A stretch of 64,000 nt of DNA from Canibacter zhoujuaniae. GTDB taxonomy: Bacteria > Actinomycetota > Actinomycetes > Actinomycetales > Microbacteriaceae. Positions 1-8,088 of the stretch are shown here, in pieces. The position numbers and the translations under genes are program-made. The stretch spans positions 496,001-560,000 of the forward strand of contig NZ_JAAIJZ010000001.1 in NCBI RefSeq assembly GCF_011752005.1, read 5' to 3'. The notes below the pieces were generated by a model, which made no database searches, had not been told where the DNA came from, and saw nothing but the letters and a program-made list of their open reading frames with translations. Positions within the stretch are counted from its first letter, which is position 1; the number at the start of each line of letters is the position of its first letter.

Positions 1-557
1 TGCTTGTGCTCGGCGTGCTTGAAAAGCAGGATGAACCCACAGCATCGCAGCGATTTAAGTCACTCACAAACGATCTCAAACAGTTCTTTACCGATGATCC
101 GATTGTGCTCGGCCCCACCGTAGAATCACTTGTAAAGGCGCACATCAGCGCTCGCGCAGCACTCAACGGCATAACCGTAGCCGCCGCAAGATCCGAAGTG
201 CACTACCCCATACACGCCGATGATCTACTCCCAGAACGGGTAATCGCCGGCGATCCGCTCGCAAAACAAACTCTGCTCTTGCGCGCATACAAGCCACTTT
301 CAGAAGCCTCAGGCGAGCTGCTGCCAACACTGCGCACATATCTCGCGCAGGGTCGCTCACTAGAAGCAACCGCGCGGGTGCTATACGTGCACACTAATAC
401 GGTGCGCTACCGTTTGAAACGAATCTACGAACTTATCGGGTGGCAGCCCACCGAAGCTCGCGACGCATTCACGCTGCACACTGCGCTGGTGCTTGGGGAG
501 ATCAGCCAGATGCCGCGCAAAAAGATGAGCAGCGCAAACAACCGTCATACATTGTAG
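1..557 (+). CDS. PucR-family transcriptional regulator, FasR-like (5' truncated by window)
   Basis: Only the C-terminal part (about 184 residues) is inside the window; the reading frame is open to the left edge. The last 70 residues carry a PucR-type helix-turn-helix: an L..TL..YL segment, then A.VLYVHTNTVRYRLKRI and an ELIGW tail, typical of the PucR/CdaR C-terminal domain. It lies directly upstream of fabD on the same strand. In Streptomyces and relatives a PucR-type activator (FasR) has this position and controls fabD-fabH-acpP-fabF, so the same role is inferred here. Its stop is followed by a roughly 75-base AT-rich gap with inverted repeats before fabD. The ligand-sensing N-terminus cannot be judged. 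Confidence 0.8.
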   Translation, partial: LVLGVLEKQDEPTASQRFKSLTNDLKQFFTDDPIVLGPTVESLVKAHISARAALNGITVAAARSEVHYPIHADDLLPERVIAGDPLAKQTLLLRAYKPLSEASGELLPTLRTYLAQGRSLEATARVLYVHTNTVRYRLKRIYELIGWQPTEARDAFTLHTALVLGEISQMPRKKMSSANNRHTL

Positions 558-574
558 ATAACCTCTAACAATTT

Positions 575-601
575 CTAAAATCTTTAGCCTTAAATTGCTA
601 A
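575..601. promoter_or_regulatory. Inverted repeats upstream of fabD, possible operator
   Basis: The AT-rich gap before fabD holds CTAAA-ATC-TTTAG (575-587) followed by CTTA-AATTGC-TAAG near 590-601. Their position between a PucR-type regulator and the fab genes suggests a regulator-binding or promoter region. The motif itself is not one I can assign to a known operator. Confidence 0.25.
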
Positions 602-633
602 GTTTTTCAGGGAGTATCTGTAAAACTAGTTAT

Positions 634-1587
634 GTGATTGTCATTGCATGCCCCGGTCAGGGGTCTCAAACACCAGGTTTCCTCAGCGAGTGGCTAAAAG
701 ATGCGTCTTCGGCTGCTTGGCTGCGTGAGGTTTCAGAACAGATCGGCATAGACCTAGTGCAGCACGGCACCGAAAGCGACGCAGAAACCATTCGCGCCAC
801 GAACATTGCGCAACCACTGATTGTCGCTGCCGGCGTGCTCACAATCAATAAGCTCAACTCAGAGCTTGACAGGCTTGATCCGACTCTCGCACAGAAAATC
901 AAAGAGCAGCTTGTTTTTGCAGGCCATTCTGTGGGCGAAATTACCGCGGCCTACGGTGCCGGAATATTCGACGCGGAAACCGCCGTCCGTTTTGTTTCGC
1001 TACGCGCAAACGAAATGCAGAAGTGCGCTGCTGTCGCCGAAACAGGGATGGCTGCTGTTTTAGGCGGAGAAGAAAATACAGTGCTCGAAAAGCTCACCGA
1101 ACACGGTCTGGCTACGGCTAACTACAACGGCGGCGGTCAGATTGTTGCTGCGGGGCTGGTTACCGGTGTTAAGGCTCTTACAGCTGATCCTCCTGAAAAA
1201 GCACGTGTGATCCCGCTTCAGGTGGCCGGCGCCTTTCACACAGAGGTGATGAGCGGCGCGCGTGAAACACTTTCTGCAAACCGCAATCAGTTTGCCGCTA
1301 ACGATCCGGTGTATCCAATTCTCACAAACAAGGACGGATCAGCAGTTACCAACGGAAAAGAATATCTTGATCTGCTAGTACACCAGGTTGCTGCGCCGGT
1401 GCGCTGGGATCTGTGCATGAAGACACTCGCCGAGCAGGGCGCAAAACTGTTTGTCGAGTGCGCACCAAGCGGTGCACTCGCGGGTCTTGCACGCCGCGGC
1501 TTAAACGGAGTGCAAACCGAAAAAATTAACAGTCCTGACGATGTAACCGCGCTTGTAGCAGAACTAGCAAGCACAGCCGCAGCTTAA
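634..1587 (+). CDS. fabD: Malonyl-CoA:ACP transacylase (FabD)
   Basis: Transfers malonyl groups from CoA to acyl carrier protein, supplying extender units to type II fatty-acid synthesis in the cytosol. An N-terminal CPGQGSQ motif (residues 6-12) and the catalytic GHSVGE elbow (Ser near 99) are present, and the length (317 aa) fits the family. The frame is open from TTG 595, but GTG 634 is preferred because it places the first residues directly before the CPGQGSQ strand, as in homologues. No good Shine-Dalgarno lies at the right distance from it (GGGAG around 610 is about 20 nt away), so the start is uncertain and may be leaderless. First gene of fabD-fabH-acpP-fabF. Confidence 0.93.
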   Translation: MIVIACPGQGSQTPGFLSEWLKDASSAAWLREVSEQIGIDLVQHGTESDAETIRATNIAQPLIVAAGVLTINKLNSELDRLDPTLAQKIKEQLVFAGHSVGEITAAYGAGIFDAETAVRFVSLRANEMQKCAAVAETGMAAVLGGEENTVLEKLTEHGLATANYNGGGQIVAAGLVTGVKALTADPPEKARVIPLQVAGAFHTEVMSGARETLSANRNQFAANDPVYPILTNKDGSAVTNGKEYLDLLVHQVAAPVRWDLCMKTLAEQGAKLFVECAPSGALAGLARRGLNGVQTEKINSPDDVTALVAELASTAAA

Positions 1588-1616
1588 ACACGGTGATCGA
1601 GTTAGAGAGAAGTAGC

Positions 1617-2618
1617 ATGACACTAACACTGAAGCAAACAAACGGACCTAAGGGTTCCGAGATCCTTGCTATGGGCGCCGCCCGCGGGGAAAACACGGTC
1701 GCCAATGATGATCTGGTTGCTGCAATCGACTCTTCAGATGAGTGGATTCGGCAGCGCACCGGAATCGTCACCCGCAAACGCGCAGGTAAAGATGTTCTTG
1801 CAGTCGATCTTGCGACCGCTGCGGCACAGGAGGCGATTGCAAAATCAGGTATCGACCCGAGCAAAATCGACCTGGTAATTGTCGCAACCATTAGTAACGT
1901 GCAGCAAACGCCATCAATAGCAACTGTGCTCGCCGATCGAGTTGGCGCAACTCCGGCCGCGGCAATTGACGCCAACGCTGCATGCGCCGGCTACTGCTAC
2001 GCGATCGGGCAGGCTGACTCTTTAATTCGTGCGGGGCAGGCAACATACGCCCTTGTTGTTGGCGCAGAAAAACTGTCTGACCTTGTTGACCCCACCGACC
2101 GCACTATTTCATTCCTATTGGGTGATGGCGCTGGCGCAGCAGTGCTTGGCCCGACAGACAATCCAGGTATTAGCGCGAGTGTTTGGGGTTCCGACGGGGG
2201 GCGTGCGGGTGCAGTGGGCATGAACGCAACGCTCACGGAGTTCCGTGATGGTGTTGCTGAATGGCCAACCCTCCGCCAAGACGGCCCGAGCGTCTTCCGC
2301 TGGGCAGTGTGGGAGATGGCAAAAGTGGCCAGGGAGGCTCTCGAAACCGCCGGTGTTACCGCAGAAGATCTAACGGCGTTCGTTCCCCACCAAGCGAATA
2401 TGCGTATTATTGACGAATTTGCAAAGCAGCTTGGTCTGCCAGACCATGTTCTTATTGCGCGCGATATTGCAGAAACCGGCAACACTTCCGCTGCATCAGT
2501 TCCGCTGGCAATGCACCGCCTCCTTGAGGAGCATCCAGAAGCTTCCGGCGGGCTCGCACTGCAGATCGGTTTTGGCGCAGGGCTTGCATACGCGGCACAG
2601 GTAGTACGCCTGCCGTAA
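1617..2618 (+). CDS. fabH: Beta-ketoacyl-ACP synthase III (FabH)
   Basis: Condenses an acyl-CoA primer with malonyl-ACP, the initiation step of fatty-acid synthesis. The thiolase-fold Cys-His-Asn triad is visible: Cys123 in ANAACAG, His258 in PHQAN and Asn289 in ETGNTSA. The length of 333 aa is normal. The frame extends upstream to GTG 1593, but ATG 1617 has a GAGAGAAG Shine-Dalgarno just before it and is preferred. It follows fabD by 29 bases and is probably co-transcribed. In branched-chain producing actinobacteria FabH primer choice sets fatty-acid branching; the sequence alone does not tell me the primer. Confidence 0.95.
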   Translation: MTLTLKQTNGPKGSEILAMGAARGENTVANDDLVAAIDSSDEWIRQRTGIVTRKRAGKDVLAVDLATAAAQEAIAKSGIDPSKIDLVIVATISNVQQTPSIATVLADRVGATPAAAIDANAACAGYCYAIGQADSLIRAGQATYALVVGAEKLSDLVDPTDRTISFLLGDGAGAAVLGPTDNPGISASVWGSDGGRAGAVGMNATLTEFRDGVAEWPTLRQDGPSVFRWAVWEMAKVAREALETAGVTAEDLTAFVPHQANMRIIDEFAKQLGLPDHVLIARDIAETGNTSAASVPLAMHRLLEEHPEASGGLALQIGFGAGLAYAAQVVRLP

Positions 2619-2675
2619 AATTAAAAAGCTTGGGTTTGAGAAAGCTCAGACTCAATAAATTAAAGGAGAAATCAA

Positions 2676-2921
2676 ATGGCACTTAGCAACGAAGAGGTAC
2701 TTGCTGGCCTCGCAGAGCTGATCAACGACGAAACTGGCATCGCGCCAGAGGTTGTGGCTCTCGAAAAATCATTCCAGGATGACCTTGACATCGACTCAAT
2801 CTCAATGATGACCATCGTCGTTAACGCTGAGGGCAAGTTTGGCGTTAGCATCCCAGACGATGAGGTTAAGAACCTCAAGACTGTTGGCGATGCGGTTAAC
2901 TACATCGTGAACGCATCTTAA
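2676..2921 (+). CDS. acpP: Acyl carrier protein (AcpP)
   Basis: Small acidic carrier (81 aa) that holds growing acyl chains on phosphopantetheine. The attachment serine is Ser41 in the D-I-D-S-I context, followed by a helix II rich in Met and acidic residues. A clear AAGGAG Shine-Dalgarno (around 2662-2668) precedes the ATG. It sits between fabH and fabF as usual in actinobacteria. The gene is followed by a perfect 12-bp hairpin, which could help the short acpP message reach a higher level than fabF. Confidence 0.97.
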   Translation: MALSNEEVLAGLAELINDETGIAPEVVALEKSFQDDLDIDSISMMTIVVNAEGKFGVSIPDDEVKNLKTVGDAVNYIVNAS

Positions 2922-2940
2922 ATACAGTTCAATCTAATTG

Positions 2941-2988
2941 ATGTGCCGAAGTGGCAGTCACTTGATTAGTGACTGCCACGGCGCACAT
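2941..2988 (+). terminator. Strong hairpin between acpP and fabF (partial terminator or processing site)
   Basis: GTGGCAGTCACT (2951-2962) and AGTGACTGCCAC (2968-2979) form a perfect 12-bp stem with loop TGATT. Beyond a small internal loop, ATGTGC (2941-2946) pairs with GCACAT (2983-2988). The downstream sequence is AT-rich but has no clean T-run, so a leaky terminator or an mRNA 3'-end stabiliser both fit. Confidence 0.7.
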
Positions 2989-3046
2989 ATTTAAGACTTT
3001 TATTGCACACCTTCCCATAACTTTTACTGCACAGCTGGAGAAAAAA

Positions 3047-4279
3047 TTGACCAAGATAGTAGTTACAGGTATCGGTGCGACCACCCCACTCGGAGGCAAT
3101 GTTAGGGATACCTGGGCCGCCTTGAATGCTGGAAAGTCTGGTGTGCAAACACTTACCCATCCGTGGGTTGAGCAATACAATCTACCTGTGCGATTTGCGG
3201 CTGAGGCGCTTGTGCGCCCGGAAGAGGTGCTCGAGCGGCCCGTCGCAAAACGTCTCGACCCTGCAAGCCAGTTTGCCCTCATAGCAGCTATGGAGGCATT
3301 CGCAGATGCGGGAAGCCCAGAGGTCGCCCCTGAACGTTTCGGAGTTGACTTCGCAACCGGTATCGGCGGTGTCTGGAGTCTGCTCAATGCGTGGGATACG
3401 CTGCGCGAGAGCGGCCCCCGTCGTGTTATGCCAATGACTGTGCCCATGCTGATGCCCAATGCAGCATCCGCAGCAATCTCTATGCACTTCGAAGCTCGTG
3501 CATACGCGCACACAGTCGCTTCCGCCTGCGCTTCGAGCACTGAATCTATCGCTAACGCACTGCAAAATCTGCGCGCGGGTAAAGCCGACATTGTGATTGC
3601 CGGCGGCACTGAGAGCGCAATTCACCCAATCACAGTCGCCTCATTTGCCTCGATGCGCGCGCTTTCAACCCGCAATGATGACCCGGCAACAGCGTCACGC
3701 CCATACGCGGTCGACCGTGACGGCTTCGTGATGGGTGAGGGCGCTGCTGCTCTCGTACTCGAAACAGAAGAACACGCAAAAGCGCGCGGCGCAAAAATTT
3801 ACGCTGAGCTTGCTGGCGGCGGTGTAACAGCCGACTCTTACCACATCACCGCAAACGACCCTGAAGGCCGTGGCGCTGCACGCGCTGTCACACTCGCACT
3901 GCAGCAGGCTAACGCAACGGCAGATGATGTCACTCACATCAACGCTCACGCAACCAGCACACCAGTGGGCGATATTGCTGAATACACTGCGTTAAAGCGG
4001 GTATTTGGTGAGCGTGTGAACGAGATTCCGGTCTCTGCCACTAAAGGCGCAACCGGGCACCTGTTGGGCGGCACCGGCGCGCTTGAAGCAGTGTTTACAG
4101 TGCTCGCCCTCGGCGACCGCCAGGCCCCGCCAACTATCAATACAGGCACGCAGGATCCAGAAATCCCGCTCACCATCAGCGATCAGCGGCTGCCGCTGGG
4201 AGATGGCCCACAGCTTGCGATTAGCAACAGTTTCGGGTTCGGTGGGCACAATGCGGTGGTTGCGTTCCGCAGCGTCTAA
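3047..4279 (+). CDS. fabF: Beta-ketoacyl-ACP synthase II (FabF)
   Basis: Elongating condensing enzyme of type II fatty-acid synthesis. The active-site Cys161 lies in ACASSTES, a catalytic His in NAHATSTPVGD, and the KGATGHLLGG segment carries the conserved Lys and second His. Length is 410 aa. The frame is open from TTG 2969, inside the preceding hairpin, but TTG 3047 is chosen. A GGAG Shine-Dalgarno at 3037-3040 is correctly spaced, and the protein then begins TKIVVTGIGA as in homologues. The stop codon overlaps the ATG of the next gene (TAATG), so the PadR-type regulator is probably translationally coupled. Confidence 0.95.
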   Translation: MTKIVVTGIGATTPLGGNVRDTWAALNAGKSGVQTLTHPWVEQYNLPVRFAAEALVRPEEVLERPVAKRLDPASQFALIAAMEAFADAGSPEVAPERFGVDFATGIGGVWSLLNAWDTLRESGPRRVMPMTVPMLMPNAASAAISMHFEARAYAHTVASACASSTESIANALQNLRAGKADIVIAGGTESAIHPITVASFASMRALSTRNDDPATASRPYAVDRDGFVMGEGAAALVLETEEHAKARGAKIYAELAGGGVTADSYHITANDPEGRGAARAVTLALQQANATADDVTHINAHATSTPVGDIAEYTALKRVFGERVNEIPVSATKGATGHLLGGTGALEAVFTVLALGDRQAPPTINTGTQDPEIPLTISDQRLPLGDGPQLAISNSFGFGGHNAVVAFRSV

Positions 4280-4833
4280 TGTCCTTTGTAAAGCACGCTC
4301 TGATCTCGCTTCTAACTCTCGGTGACGCCTATGGGTCACAGCTTGGAAGCGAGATTTTGTGTCGCAGCGGGCACAAGCTAAACACCGGTCAGATTTATTC
4401 AACACTCGACCGTCTCCAGAGCGAAGGCCTTGTAACAACAACTGGCGCAACAGCCGACGGTTTGCAGCTGCTTAGCGTGACTGAGGCTGGAGCTCAAGCA
4501 GTACACAACTGGGCAAAAACTCCCGCAGAGTCGTATACAGACATGGTTGCAAAAGTTAGCCTGCTGGCTACTGTCGACGCCCAGCTGTTTGCTACCGCTG
4601 TGCGGGTGCAGCGAGATTACTGGGTAGCTAAAGACAACAGTTTTGAATTGCAGCACGGCAATAATTATCCGCATCAGGTGTTTACGGAAGAAGCAACAAC
4701 TCTTCTGGCAGGCGCAGCTTTTGCATGGCTGTCACACGCTGAAAAAATCGGGGCTGCGCCGCTACCATTAAACGCCGAACGCCCTAAACGCGGCCGTCCA
4801 AGCACAAAAAAGCGGCCGCCAAGTTTTACATAA
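4279..4833 (+). CDS. PadR-family transcriptional regulator
   Basis: 184 aa protein whose first 80 or so residues match the PadR winged helix: ALISLLTLGDAYGSQL, then TGQIYSTLDRLQSEGLV and a short beta wing. The rest is a mostly helical C-terminal region of the kind used for dimerisation, ending in a basic Lys/Arg/Pro-rich tail. The ATG overlaps the fabF stop, implying co-expression with fatty-acid synthesis. The ligand and targets are unknown; regulation of the fab cluster or of a neighbouring transporter is possible but unproven. The last codons lie inside the terminator hairpin shared with the convergent ABC operon. Confidence 0.85.
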   Translation: MSFVKHALISLLTLGDAYGSQLGSEILCRSGHKLNTGQIYSTLDRLQSEGLVTTTGATADGLQLLSVTEAGAQAVHNWAKTPAESYTDMVAKVSLLATVDAQLFATAVRVQRDYWVAKDNSFELQHGNNYPHQVFTEEATTLLAGAAFAWLSHAEKIGAAPLPLNAERPKRGRPSTKKRPPSFT

Positions 4834-4849
4834 ACTTAAGCGGCCGCTT
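4806..4849 (-). terminator. Terminator of the sugar ABC operon, inside the padR 3' end
   Basis: AAGCGGCCGC (4810-4819) pairs with GCGGCCGCTT (4840-4849), with a second stem AAGTTT/AAACTT inside and loop TACAT. Read on the minus strand the stem is followed by a run of six T, a good intrinsic terminator for the gene ending at 4861. On the plus strand there is no T-run. The left arm encodes the C-terminal residues of PadR. Confidence 0.75.
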
Positions 4850-4860
4850 CCTGCTAACTA

Positions 4861-6186
4861 TTAGCCGTTCACAACCTCATTAGCCACCCGATCCGCTTCA
4901 GCCACCGCTTCGCTAACCGGCCGCTGACCTAAGAACATTTCACGCATAATCGGCATAAACACCTCAGCAGCTTCATTAAATTTGGTGCCGGTCACCGGCT
5001 CAATTACTGTTTGATCAGCCGCTACCACTAGAGCAGAGATGTCAACACCAGCCGCACTCCAGAATGACTGGAACGCATCGCCTGCTTCACTCACCGCTGG
5101 GAATGCGACGCCAGCCTCACCGAACGGACGGTTACCAGCTGCAGTGCTTAGATACTTTGCAAAAGCCTTTACTGCTTCATCATTTGCGCTTGCCGCATTA
5201 ATCAGAGCTGACACTCCTGGGGCTACAGTAACCGCCCCAGCATCACCTGCTGGAAGTGGTGCGATCCCCCATTCGAAGCTCACACTGTCGTTCACGTTTG
5301 TCAGGTTGTAGGTGCCAGACTGGAACAGCGCCATGCGCCCCTGCAGGAAGGCGTCGCGTGAAAAATCACCGTTGTTGTTGGTGTCAGCAGCAGGCGGCGC
5401 AACATGATAGGTGTCTACCAAATCTACGATATATTTAAACGCTGCTTCGGTCTCAGGTGTTGAGAAGGTGAACTGTTCACCGTTTTGGAAGGTGCCACCG
5501 TTTGAACCGATAAATGGCAGCAGGATCGCCTGTATATCCCAGGCAGAGTTAAAACCGTACTGCACAACATTATTCGCATCGAATTCAGGATCTAGCGCGT
5601 TACGGCCGGCGCTATCTTTGGTTAGTTTCTGCAGCAGCGGCAGCAGAGTGTCTTCACCGCCGGTCGCACTCCACTTCAGATTTTGTAGCTCAGCCGGATC
5701 AACTCCAGCCTCCTTCAGCAGATCCGCATTGTAGAACAGCCCAATGCCACCGTCAAAAATTTGTGGGATGCCGTAGAGCTCTCCCTTGGAAGAGTACTGA
5801 TCCACCACTGCAGGCACGAAGCGTGCCGCAGCATCCTCTCCGATCACATCTTTTACAGGAGCAACCTGACCGGCGGCAACATAGGCGGCAAAGTTAGCGC
5901 CATTAAGCCAGAAAATATCCGGCCCCTGACCGGCGGCAACCTCCTGGCGCAAACCTGAGAAGTAGTCAGCCCACGGAACTGTTTCAACCTCAACATCGAT
6001 GCCGCTGTTTTGTGCCTCAAAGTCTTCAGCAATCGTCCTATAGACAGCTGCCGCATTCTCATCCCACAGTCGTAAAGTCACAGTTTGAGAGTCGCTCGCA
6101 CTGTTACCGCCATTTGCGCAACCGGCAAGCACTAGGGCTGCAGAGGCGGCGACAGCGCCCACAGCCAATCGACGTTTGTTAGTCAT
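4861..6186 (-). CDS. Sugar ABC transporter substrate-binding lipoprotein
   Basis: Extracellular solute-binding protein of the family 1 (maltose/multiple-sugar type), 441 aa. It has a basic N-terminus, a hydrophobic signal and a lipobox LAGC with lipidated Cys23, then an LRLWDENA-type first strand common to sugar binders. It would capture a carbohydrate and deliver it to the two permeases encoded upstream on the same strand. The specific sugar cannot be read from sequence. It is the third gene of the operon, separated from the second by 117 bases. The Shine-Dalgarno (GAAAGGAA) overlaps a CTTTCGCGAAAG palindrome. No ATPase gene is present; such systems often share one encoded elsewhere. Confidence 0.92.
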   Translation of the reverse strand: MTNKRRLAVGAVAASAALVLAGCANGGNSASDSQTVTLRLWDENAAAVYRTIAEDFEAQNSGIDVEVETVPWADYFSGLRQEVAAGQGPDIFWLNGANFAAYVAAGQVAPVKDVIGEDAAARFVPAVVDQYSSKGELYGIPQIFDGGIGLFYNADLLKEAGVDPAELQNLKWSATGGEDTLLPLLQKLTKDSAGRNALDPEFDANNVVQYGFNSAWDIQAILLPFIGSNGGTFQNGEQFTFSTPETEAAFKYIVDLVDTYHVAPPAADTNNNGDFSRDAFLQGRMALFQSGTYNLTNVNDSVSFEWGIAPLPAGDAGAVTVAPGVSALINAASANDEAVKAFAKYLSTAAGNRPFGEAGVAFPAVSEAGDAFQSFWSAAGVDISALVVAADQTVIEPVTGTKFNEAAEVFMPIMREMFLGQRPVSEAVAEADRVANEVVNG

Positions 6187-6194
6187 TGAAATTC

Positions 6195-6206
6195 CTTTCG
6201 CGAAAG
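6195..6206. promoter_or_regulatory. 12-bp palindrome over the binding-protein ribosome binding site
   Basis: CTTTCGCGAAAG is a perfect palindrome with a central CG and includes part of the Shine-Dalgarno of the binding-protein gene. It could be a LacI-type operator, given the central CG and a sugar operon, or a small hairpin that limits translation. Neither is proven. Confidence 0.3.
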
Positions 6207-6303
6207 ATCACATACGGTGCAACAACGCAGCTTTATCTCTTATTCCCCGCTTTAAAACTTTTTTCGGAGTATCAGCAGCGGGTCAGCAAAACAGTCGTTT
6301 CAA

Positions 6304-7143
6304 CTAGGGCGCAACACGCCCGACGGTAACCGAGCGCACAAGCTGTCGATGAAAAAGCAGCAGCAGCACAATAAGCGGCAGCACGGCAATGACAGAGGCT
6401 GCCATCACCAGCCACCACTGGGAATTATGTTCAGACTGCAAAGCAATCGTGGCTACCGTAACTGTGCGAGATCCGCTCAATGGCGAAATCATGAGCGGCC
6501 ACAAAAAGTTATTCCAATGACTCACAAAAGTGATAACGGTCAGAGTTGCAGTTATCGGTTTCGCGTTCGGCACAATTATCTGCCACAAAATCCGCCAGTG
6601 CCCTGCACCGTCGAGCATAGCTGCGTCAGTAATCTCTTTCGGAATTTCTTGGAAAAACTGTCGCAGCAAAAAAACCGCGTAGGGGCTGACGAACGCAAAC
6701 GGCAGCACGATGCCCCAGAAAGAATTGCGCAAACCAAGTTGCGCCATCATCAAAAATAGGGGGATAAAAACCACCGCAGCGGGGATCATCATCGTCGCAA
6801 GGTAGAGCCAGAATAAAACATCGCGACCTTTAAATCGCAAACGCGCAAAAGCATAGGCTGCAAGAATACTCGTAAATATTTGGCCCGTTGCTGTCACTAA
6901 AACCACACCGCTGGTAACCAAAAGCGCGTTCGTAAAATCTGTTGTGGTAAAAAGCCGCACGTAGTTTTCAAACGTGACAGGGCTTGGCAGGTCAAGCGGC
7001 TGGCCGGTAACAAACTGTGATTGGGTTTTCAGCGATCCGCTAAGTGCAATTAGAAAGGGCGATACCGCCAACACAGCGGATACCAATAGCAGTGCGTATG
7101 CCAGTGTATTTGCGCCAAATCGTTTTGCGCTCTTAGTTTGCAT
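6304..7143 (-). CDS. Carbohydrate ABC transporter permease (MalG/LacG type)
   Basis: Inner-membrane subunit of a sugar importer, 279 aa, with about six hydrophobic segments. It has the cytoplasmic EAA loop (EITDAAMLDGAGHWRILW) that docks the ATPase. The frame is open to 7161, but ATG 7143 is chosen because a GGAGG Shine-Dalgarno lies 7 nt before it. It overlaps the end of the upstream permease gene by 11 bases, which implies coupled translation. It works as a heterodimer with the neighbouring MalF-type permease. Confidence 0.92.
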   Translation of the reverse strand: MQTKSAKRFGANTLAYALLLVSAVLAVSPFLIALSGSLKTQSQFVTGQPLDLPSPVTFENYVRLFTTTDFTNALLVTSGVVLVTATGQIFTSILAAYAFARLRFKGRDVLFWLYLATMMIPAAVVFIPLFLMMAQLGLRNSFWGIVLPFAFVSPYAVFLLRQFFQEIPKEITDAAMLDGAGHWRILWQIIVPNAKPITATLTVITFVSHWNNFLWPLMISPLSGSRTVTVATIALQSEHNSQWWLVMAASVIAVLPLIVLLLLFHRQLVRSVTVGRVAP

Positions 7144-8023
7144 AGCTCGTCCTCCGCGCAAAATACTGCTGCTGCCCTACCGTTATCAGCACCAGAATCA
7201 ACATCAGAATCAGAGCCATTACGGATGCGTGACCCACTGAGAATTTTTCGAACGCTTCGTAATAAATACGGCCTGCGATAACATCAGTCGTTCCGCGGGG
7301 GCCGCCGTTCGGGGTGAGCGCATAAGCTATGTCGAAAACTTGAAAGCTAGAGATTACTCCTGTGGCGAGCACAAAGAACATAGTCGGGCGCAAAAGCGGC
7401 AGCGTCACCGACCACAGGGTGCGGATCGGGCCTGCTCCATCAAGCATCGCCGCATCATAAACCTGCGGATCTATAGCCTCCAGCCCGGCGTAGAAAAATA
7501 GCGCGACGTAGCCTACTGACTGCCACACAGCGACAGTGGCCACCGCAGGAAGCGCAAGTGAGGGGTCGTTGAGCCAGTCAATCCGCTGCCCCAGCAGCTG
7601 ATTTAGAATGCCGTCAGAGTAACCGAGAATCCAGCGCCAAATAACACCGACAGCAAGCGGAGCACTCACCCAGGGCATTAAGATCAACACCCGCAGCCAC
7701 GCTGTGCCCGGCAGGTTGCGTCGCATTGCGAGCGCGACAAGCAGGCCAAGACAGGTTTGGATCGGGATCACCAATGCCACAAACAGAATCGTGATCCCGA
7801 GTGAGCGCCACAGGGTGCTGTTGCTAAACAGCCACTCATAGTTGTCGAAGCCGACAAAAGTGATAGGCCCTAACAGGTTCCATTCGTGAAAGCTGAGCCA
7901 GATAATCAGAAAGATTGGGGCAATCAGAAACAGAAACAGCGCAATTAGGCTCGGTGCTAGAAATGTGTAGCCAACAGTAGACTCAATGCGGCGCTGCGCG
8001 TTGAGTGTGCGGGCTGATTTCAT
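7133..8023 (-). CDS. Carbohydrate ABC transporter permease (MalF/LacF type)
   Basis: First gene of the importer operon, 296 aa. The N-terminal membrane segment begins near residue 20 (YTFLAPSLIALFLF) and the EAA loop reads YDAAMLDGAGPIRTLW. It partners the next gene as the second half of the membrane channel. No Shine-Dalgarno precedes the ATG. A TAAGAT hexamer ends 7 nt upstream of it, so the message may be leaderless and the promoter immediately adjacent. Confidence 0.92.
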   Translation of the reverse strand: MKSARTLNAQRRIESTVGYTFLAPSLIALFLFLIAPIFLIIWLSFHEWNLLGPITFVGFDNYEWLFSNSTLWRSLGITILFVALVIPIQTCLGLLVALAMRRNLPGTAWLRVLILMPWVSAPLAVGVIWRWILGYSDGILNQLLGQRIDWLNDPSLALPAVATVAVWQSVGYVALFFYAGLEAIDPQVYDAAMLDGAGPIRTLWSVTLPLLRPTMFFVLATGVISSFQVFDIAYALTPNGGPRGTTDVIAGRIYYEAFEKFSVGHASVMALILMLILVLITVGQQQYFARRTSYAN

Positions 8024-8030
8024 AACTGCT

Positions 8031-8036
8031 ATCTTA
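8031..8036 (-). promoter_or_regulatory. Candidate -10 element for a leaderless sugar-transporter mRNA
   Basis: On the minus strand TAAGAT ends 7 nt before the ATG at 8023 and there is no Shine-Dalgarno. No convincing -35 box is visible at 16-18 nt. Confidence 0.4.
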
Positions 8037-8088
8037 TTGGCGGCCGACCTTAATATTTTGTGGGTTCGCTGTCGGCGTTATTGAGATT

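Noticed and set aside
2929..3609. 226-residue minus-strand frame over the start of fabF
   Set aside because: It is antisense to fabF, whose catalytic residues and Shine-Dalgarno are clear, and it also spans the hairpin.
5865..5940. 16-base direct repeat CCTGACCGGCGGCAAC at 5865-5880 and 5925-5940, exactly 60 bases apart
   Set aside because: Both copies lie in frame inside the binding-lipoprotein gene and encode VAAGQ-type residues expected in the family. Two copies only, and no sign of a regulatory or mobile function.
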